Positions 60,084 to 64,000 of a stretch of DNA of 64,000 bases are shown here, piece by piece. The notes below the pieces were generated by a model. That model was not told where the DNA came from. It made no database searches and worked only from the letters and a program-made list of their open reading frames with translations. The number at the start of each line of letters is the position of its first letter. Within the stretch, counting starts at the first letter, position 1. The stretch is from Micromonospora noduli. Lineage in GTDB: Bacteria > Actinomycetota > Actinomycetes > Mycobacteriales > Micromonosporaceae. A program made the position numbers and the translations under genes. Location: NCBI RefSeq assembly GCF_003264365.1, contig NZ_PYAK01000015.1, positions 1-64,000 of the forward strand, in the 5' to 3' direction.

Positions 60084-60798
60084 AGACGCGCAGCACGGTC
60101 CCGGTGGCGTACGAGGCGTCCGGGCCGAGCAGCCAGGCGATGGCGGCGGCGATCTCGTCGGGTTCGCCGGCGCGGCCCAGCGGGATGCGACCGACGGCGG
60201 AGTCGGCGCGGTCGGGCACCCCGGAGTCGGCGTGGATGTCGGTGCGCACGATGCCGGGGGCCACGGCGTTGACCCGGATGCCCTTCGGGGCGAGTTCCTT
60301 GGCCAGGCCGACGGTGAGGGTGTCGGTGGCGGCCTTCACGGCGGCGTAGTGCACGTACTCCCCCGGGCTGCCGAGGGTCGCGGCCGCCGACGAGACGTTG
60401 ACGATCGCCCCACCGTCGGTGAGCCGGCGGGCGGCCTGCTGGGCGCAGAGGACGTAGCCGACGAGGTTGACGTCGACGACCCGGCGCAGGTCCTCGACAC
60501 GCAGCTCGGTGAACGGCCCGATCAGGCTGGTGACGCCGGCGTTGTTGACCAGGCCGGTGAGCGGGCCGAGTTGGGCGGCCGCGTCGAACAGGGCGTGCAC
60601 CTGCCCGGGGTCGGTGGTGTCGGCGCGTACCGCGATGGCCTGCGCGCCGGCAGCCCGCAGGTCGGCCAGGACGGCGGTGGCGGCGGCCTCGTCGCGGCGG
60701 TAGCACAGGGCGACGTGGTGACCGGCGGTGGCGAGCCGGCGGGCGGTGGCCGCGCCGATGCCGCGGCCGCCGCCGGTGATGACGGTGACGGGTGCCAC
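60070..60798 (-). CDS. SDR family oxidoreductase (FabG-like)
   Basis: A 242-residue classical short-chain dehydrogenase. TVITGGGRGIGAATARRLA binds NAD(P); NNAG, then Ser in IVNVSSAAATLGSP and YAAVK (catalytic Tyr and Lys) are present; NAVAPGIVRTDIH follows. It could be a 3-oxoacyl-ACP reductase-like enzyme, but the substrate is unknown. GTG 60798 has GGGAGGCACC upstream. Its 3' end forms a hairpin with the intergenic repeat. Confidence 0.9.
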   Translation of the reverse strand: MAPVTVITGGGRGIGAATARRLATAGHHVALCYRRDEAAATAVLADLRAAGAQAIAVRADTTDPGQVHALFDAAAQLGPLTGLVNNAGVTSLIGPFTELRVEDLRRVVDVNLVGYVLCAQQAARRLTDGGAIVNVSSAAATLGSPGEYVHYAAVKAATDTLTVGLAKELAPKGIRVNAVAPGIVRTDIHADSGVPDRADSAVGRIPLGRAGEPDEIAAAIAWLLGPDASYATGTVLRVSGGL

Positions 60799-60886
60799 GG
60801 TGCCTCCCGGGGGGTCTGACGGCTGCGCGATGGTCGTGCCGACGCTACCGTGACCGGCGCGGGTCGGTCGTCGAGAGGAGCGTCAC

Positions 60887-61720
60887 ATGCAGCGCGCGTT
60901 GGTGCTCGGCGGTGGCGGGGTGACCGGGGTGGCCTGGGAGTTGGGGCTGCTGGCCGGGTTGGTCGAGCGGGGTGTGCCGGTCACCGAGGCGGACCTGGTG
61001 GTGGGCACGTCGGCGGGTTCGTTGGTCGGCGCGCAGGTGTGCTCCGGGTTGCCCGTCGAGCGTTTCTACAGCGAGCAGTTGGCGCCGCCGTCGCGTGAGC
61101 TGGCGGCACGGTTGGGCTACGCGACGCTGGCGCGGCTGATCTGGGCCGGTGGGCGGACCCGCGACGCGGTGCGCTCGCGAGCCCGGATCGGGGCGATGGC
61201 GGTGGCGGCGCGTACCCAGTCGGAGGCGTCGCGGCGCGTGGTGATCGAGGCCCGTCTGCCGGACCGGGAGTGGCCGCAGCGACGGCTGCTGATCACGGCG
61301 GTGGACGCGTCGTCCGGTGAGTTCGTGGTGTTCGACCGCGACAGCGGCGTGTCCCTGGTGGACGCGGTGGGCGCGAGTTGCGCGGTGCCCGGGGTGTGGC
61401 CGCCGGTGACGATCGGCGCGCGCCGCTTCGTCGACGGTGGGATGCGCTCGACGGTGAACGCGGACCTGGCGGCGGACGCGCGCAGGGTGCTGGTGCTCGC
61501 GCCGACATCGGCGGCGTTCGGGCCGATGCCACGGCTGTCGGCGCAGGTGGACGCCTTGCGGGCGGCCGGGTCGCGGGTGGTGGTGCTGACGCCGGACGCG
61601 GCGGCGCGCACCGCGATCGGCCGCAACGTGCTGGACCCGGCCCGGCGTGCGGGCGCGGCGCGAGCCGGGCGGAGCCAGGCCGACGTGGTGGCCGACGAGG
61701 TGGCGGCGCTCTGGGCGTGA
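60887..61720 (+). CDS. Patatin-like phospholipase
   Basis: A 277-residue lipid hydrolase. The oxyanion motif is LVLGGGGVTGVAWELG; the nucleophile elbow is VVGTSAGSLVGAQ (Ser); the catalytic Asp is in FVDGGMRSTVNAD. All three patatin motifs are intact. Cytoplasmic by lack of a signal peptide. ATG 60887 has GAGAGGAGCG upstream. Divergent from the SDR gene. Confidence 0.9.
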   Translation: MQRALVLGGGGVTGVAWELGLLAGLVERGVPVTEADLVVGTSAGSLVGAQVCSGLPVERFYSEQLAPPSRELAARLGYATLARLIWAGGRTRDAVRSRARIGAMAVAARTQSEASRRVVIEARLPDREWPQRRLLITAVDASSGEFVVFDRDSGVSLVDAVGASCAVPGVWPPVTIGARRFVDGGMRSTVNADLAADARRVLVLAPTSAAFGPMPRLSAQVDALRAAGSRVVVLTPDAAARTAIGRNVLDPARRAGAARAGRSQADVVADEVAALWA

Positions 61721-61765
61721 TCGCTTACGCTCACCGCGCGGTCGATCAGACGATGGAGGTGCGCG

Positions 61766-62227
61766 GTGGCGGGTGTGGGTGTCGGCGACGTGGTGCAGGA
61801 TTTCGAGCTGCCGGATGAGACGGGAACGCCGCGGCGGCTGTCGGAGTTCCTGGCGGCCGGGCCGGTGGTGCTGTTCTTCTACCCGGCGGCGATGACCCGG
61901 GGATGCACGGCGGAGAGCTGCCACTTCCGCGACCTCGCGGCGGAGTTCACGGCGCTGGGCGCGACACGGGTGGGCATCAGCCGCGACCCGGTGGCGAAGC
62001 AGGCCGAATTCTCGAAGCTGCACGGCTTCGACTATCCGCTGCTGTCGGACGCCGACGGCGCGGTGGCCCAGCAGTTCGGGGTCAAGCGGCGGGTGCCGTT
62101 GGGGCCGTTGAGCATGAAGCGCATGACGTTCGTCATCGGCACCGACCAGCGGGTCATCGAGGTGATCCACAGCGAGGTCAGCATGAACGACCACGCGGAC
62201 CGGGCGCTGCGGGCGCTGGGCGGCTGA
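61766..62227 (+). CDS. Peroxiredoxin (BCP/PrxQ type)
   Basis: A 153-residue thiol peroxidase. The peroxidatic Cys is in YPAAMTRGCTAESCHFRD, with a resolving Cys five residues later as in BCP proteins. KLHGFDYPLLSDADGAVAQQ follows. It reduces H2O2 and organic peroxides. GTG 61766 lies 45 bases after the patatin gene. Confidence 0.92.
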   Translation: MAGVGVGDVVQDFELPDETGTPRRLSEFLAAGPVVLFFYPAAMTRGCTAESCHFRDLAAEFTALGATRVGISRDPVAKQAEFSKLHGFDYPLLSDADGAVAQQFGVKRRVPLGPLSMKRMTFVIGTDQRVIEVIHSEVSMNDHADRALRALGG

Positions 62228-62310
62228 GCGGGCGTGAGCCCCGTGCGACGGGTGTCGCAGCCGGCTGGTATCAAGACAGCAATCAAACAGGTGTACGGAA
62301 GAGGGTTGTG

Positions 62311-62994
62311 ATGGATGCCGGCCAGGGTTTGTCCACTAGCGAGGTGCAGAGCATCCGGGAGTCGTTGGCGGCCGGGCGTAAACCGCGGGTGGTGTTCACC
62401 GCGTCGGCGGGGCAGATCGCCGGTCAGGTCGGTCAGGTGATCGAGCTGACCGACCCCGAGGTGTCCGACGAGTTCGTGGTGGTGCGCTTCGGCCGCGACG
62501 AGTTGCCGTTCTCCCCCGCCGACCTGGCCGTGGCGCCCAAGGGCGTCACTCGTCGAGTGGTGGAGCCGAAGCCGGAGCCCGAGCCCGAACCGCCAGCGGC
62601 GGCCGCGCCGGAGTTCGTGTTGGACACGCCGCGGGTGCCCGCGCAGCGACAGGAGGAGCCGAAGGTGGAGCAGACGGAGAAGCCGCCGGCGCGGCGGGCG
62701 GTCAAGGCCGTCAAGCCGAAGGGCCCCGCGGGCCTCACCGTGACCCTGGCGTACGCCGACGGTGAGTGGACCGTCGCCGCGCAGCAGGGCAGCAAGGCAC
62801 TGGCGAAGCCGTACGTGGTGAAGCCGGCGGAGGCGTTGAAGATGGTCGCTCTGGTCGACGTGCCGGGGGTGCAGGAGGCGGTGGAGCAGATCCTGGGCAC
62901 CGAGCGGGCCGAGGCGGAGCAGCAGGCCGAGAAGCTGCGCGCCGAGCTGGCCGAGATCGAGGCCCGGCTGGCGGAGCTGCGCGAGGCCCGCTGA
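62311..62994 (+). CDS. Hypothetical actinobacterial protein with coiled-coil end
   Basis: A 227-residue protein. The N-terminal part (KPRVVFTASAGQIAGQVGQV, VVVRFGRDELPFSPADLAV) looks like a small beta domain. A Pro/Glu-rich linker (EPKPEPEPEPPAAAAPEF) follows. A second domain (GLTVTLAYADGEWTVAAQQG) leads into a coiled coil (RAEAEQQAEKLRAELAEIEA). It is similar in layout to conserved actinobacterial proteins of unknown function. ATG 62311 has GGAAGAGGG upstream. Confidence 0.7.
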   Translation: MDAGQGLSTSEVQSIRESLAAGRKPRVVFTASAGQIAGQVGQVIELTDPEVSDEFVVVRFGRDELPFSPADLAVAPKGVTRRVVEPKPEPEPEPPAAAAPEFVLDTPRVPAQRQEEPKVEQTEKPPARRAVKAVKPKGPAGLTVTLAYADGEWTVAAQQGSKALAKPYVVKPAEALKMVALVDVPGVQEAVEQILGTERAEAEQQAEKLRAELAEIEARLAELREAR

Positions 62995-63000
62995 GGCGGG

Positions 63001-63453
63001 TCAGTGCCGGCTGTGGTGGCGCAGCAGTCGGGTGAGCAGTCGCGTCAGCTGCTCGCGCTCGGTGGCGGACAGCGGGGCGAGCAGGTCGGCTTGGACGCGC
63101 TCGAGGGTCGCGCCCATCCGGCGGGCCTCGTCGGCGCCGCCGTCGGTGGCGCTGATGACGTTGCGGCGGCGATCGGCCGGGTCGGGGGCGCGCACCACGA
63201 GCCCTCGGCCGGCCAGGTCGTTGATGGCAGCCACCACGTCGCTGCGGTCGATCCCGCAGCGCCGGCCGAGGTCGGCCTGGCTCGCGGGCCCGTCCTCGGC
63301 CAGGCTGGCGAGCAGTCGGTAGTGGTAGCCGCGCAGGTCGTGCGCGGCGAAGCCCTCGCTGAGCAGACGGGCGGCGTGACTGGCGGTCTGGTTGAGCAGC
63401 CAGCTCGGGCTGGTGCTGAGCCCGGCGGGTGACTGCGGGGCCGCGTTGTCCAT
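63001..63453 (-). CDS. MarR-family repressor
   Basis: A 150-residue winged-helix protein. LRGYHYRLLASLAEDGPASQ, then the recognition part LGRRCGIDRSDVVAAINDLA and the wing VRAPDPADRRRNVISAT are diagnostic. ATG 63453. It is divergent from 63551-63991, and the 97-base gap holds three copies of a 7-5-7 palindrome, so it likely represses both genes. Confidence 0.9.
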   Translation of the reverse strand: MDNAAPQSPAGLSTSPSWLLNQTASHAARLLSEGFAAHDLRGYHYRLLASLAEDGPASQADLGRRCGIDRSDVVAAINDLAGRGLVVRAPDPADRRRNVISATDGGADEARRMGATLERVQADLLAPLSATEREQLTRLLTRLLRHHSRH

Positions 63454-63473
63454 GCGGCGCAGCCTACCAGTAA

Positions 63474-63535
63474 TCGTTGGCGCGACCCACGATCGGGTGT
63501 TACGTTGGTGCGACCAACGTTGGTTCTGCCAACGT
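63474..63535. promoter_or_regulatory. Triple MarR-type operator
   Basis: Two perfect copies ACGTTGG-n5-CCAACGT lie at 63502-63520 and 63517-63535, sharing four bases. An imperfect third (TCGTTGG-CGCGA-CCCACGA) lies at 63474-63492. Centre spacings are 28 and 15 bases. Location between divergent starts and symmetry fit a dimeric MarR repressor. Confidence 0.75.
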
Positions 63536-63550
63536 ATCGAAGGAGGCGTC

Positions 63551-63991
63551 ATGTCCACCATCCCCACCCTCAACGGCCAGGTCATCGGCCAGGCCCACTA
63601 CGCCACCCGGGCCCTGCTCGAACGGGCCACCGCTCCCCTCGGCGTCGAGTTCAACCAGGTGCTCGCCCTCAACGTCCTCGCCAAAGGCCCGGCCGAACGC
63701 GCCCACCTCACGCACCGGATCACCAGCACCCTCAAGGTCGACGAACAGGAGGTGCAACGGGTGCTCGCCACCCTCGTCGACGCGAACCTCGCCCAGGCAG
63801 ACGACGACGCACCACGGCTGCGGCTCACCGACGCCGGTCACGCCGTGCAGGCCCGCATCGCCGACGCCGTCGCGGACATCAGCGCCCGCCTCTACGCGGA
63901 CATCCCCACCGACGAGGCGAGTGCCGCCGCCCGGGCGCTCACAGTGGTCACCCAGCGCGCCAACGCCGAACTGGCCGCGACCCCGACCTGA
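63551..63991 (+). CDS. MarR-like winged-helix protein
   Basis: A 146-residue protein with a helical N-terminus (VIGQAHYATRALLERATAPL) and a winged-helix region: FNQVLALNVLAKGPAERAHL, LKVDEQEVQRVLATLVDANL, then LRLTDAGHAVQARI. It resembles a diverged MarR/DNA-binding protein; binding to DNA is likely but not certain. ATG 63551 has AAGGAGG about six bases upstream. Under likely control of the divergent MarR via the operator array. Confidence 0.8.
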   Translation: MSTIPTLNGQVIGQAHYATRALLERATAPLGVEFNQVLALNVLAKGPAERAHLTHRITSTLKVDEQEVQRVLATLVDANLAQADDDAPRLRLTDAGHAVQARIADAVADISARLYADIPTDEASAAARALTVVTQRANAELAATPT

Positions 63992-64000
63992 CGGGCAAGA

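Overview
The window is very GC-rich with strong G/C at third codon positions, many GTG starts and GGAGG-type ribosome sites. Gene neighbourhoods are typical of high-GC actinobacteria. Protein style (DUF5999, paired DUF881 proteins, MFS small subunit, IS607-type element) and recurrent palindromic repeats suggest a member of the Micromonosporaceae, probably Micromonospora; that genus call is an inference.

Layout. 0-4.6 kb: tail of a DinB-fold gene, a stress-type SDR, a nucleotidyltransferase pair resembling AbiE, then two repeat-rich gene-poor stretches around a secreted lysozyme-like protein. 4.6-13.4 kb: a compact selenocysteine unit. It holds a formate dehydrogenase catalytic subunit with an in-frame UGA and an apparent SECIS hairpin, its iron-sulfur and NrfD membrane subunits, tRNA-Sec (selC), selA and selB. 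selD and fdhD are not in the window. 13.5-21.4 kb: mixed housekeeping genes (CNNM/CBS transporter, HhH-GPD endonuclease, universal stress protein, SAM methyltransferase, SpoIIE-type phosphatase with MarR).

21.7-27.9 kb: the conserved actinobacterial block pgsA-like / DUF881 / small basic protein / DUF881 / gcvH / GarA-type FHA / FtsR-type MerR / DUF151 / MerR, equivalent to M. tuberculosis Rv1822-Rv1830. Its usual companion gcvP lies 9 kb further on, behind a glycine riboswitch (36.8-39.8 kb). Between them sit two haemoglobins, a DivIVA-type coiled-coil protein, a decayed IS607-family element (serine recombinase plus frameshifted tnpB), a methyltransferase, a MerR-PP2C fusion and a sirtuin.

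39.9-47.8 kb: DUF5999, a PabB-like chorismate enzyme, a peptide deformylase whose HExxH motif reads HVxxH, a TauE/SafE permease, a nuclease/phosphatase-fold protein, an alpha/beta hydrolase, a secreted M14 carboxypeptidase and a FAS1 lipoprotein. 47.8-50.9 kb is the most unusual part: a tyrosine recombinase gene whose start lies inside a dif-like palindrome, a P-loop gene broken by an amber codon, an unknown gene, and then a 28-bp sequence closely resembling an actinobacterial dif site. 50.9-64 kb: PhzF, a GH20 hexosaminidase, glucose-6-phosphate dehydrogenase, TetR/MFS efflux, an OFA-type MFS carrier with a 41-residue partner, SDR, patatin, peroxiredoxin, and two divergent MarR-type genes sharing three copies of a 7-5-7 palindromic operator.

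Functional links. The formate dehydrogenase module and its own selenocysteine decoding genes form one unit. gcvH and gcvP are two glycine-cleavage subunits, and the GarA-type FHA protein and FtsR tie that block to 2-oxoglutarate metabolism and cell division. The recombinase/dif-like pair suggests either the chromosome terminus (dimer resolution) or a Xer-using mobile module.
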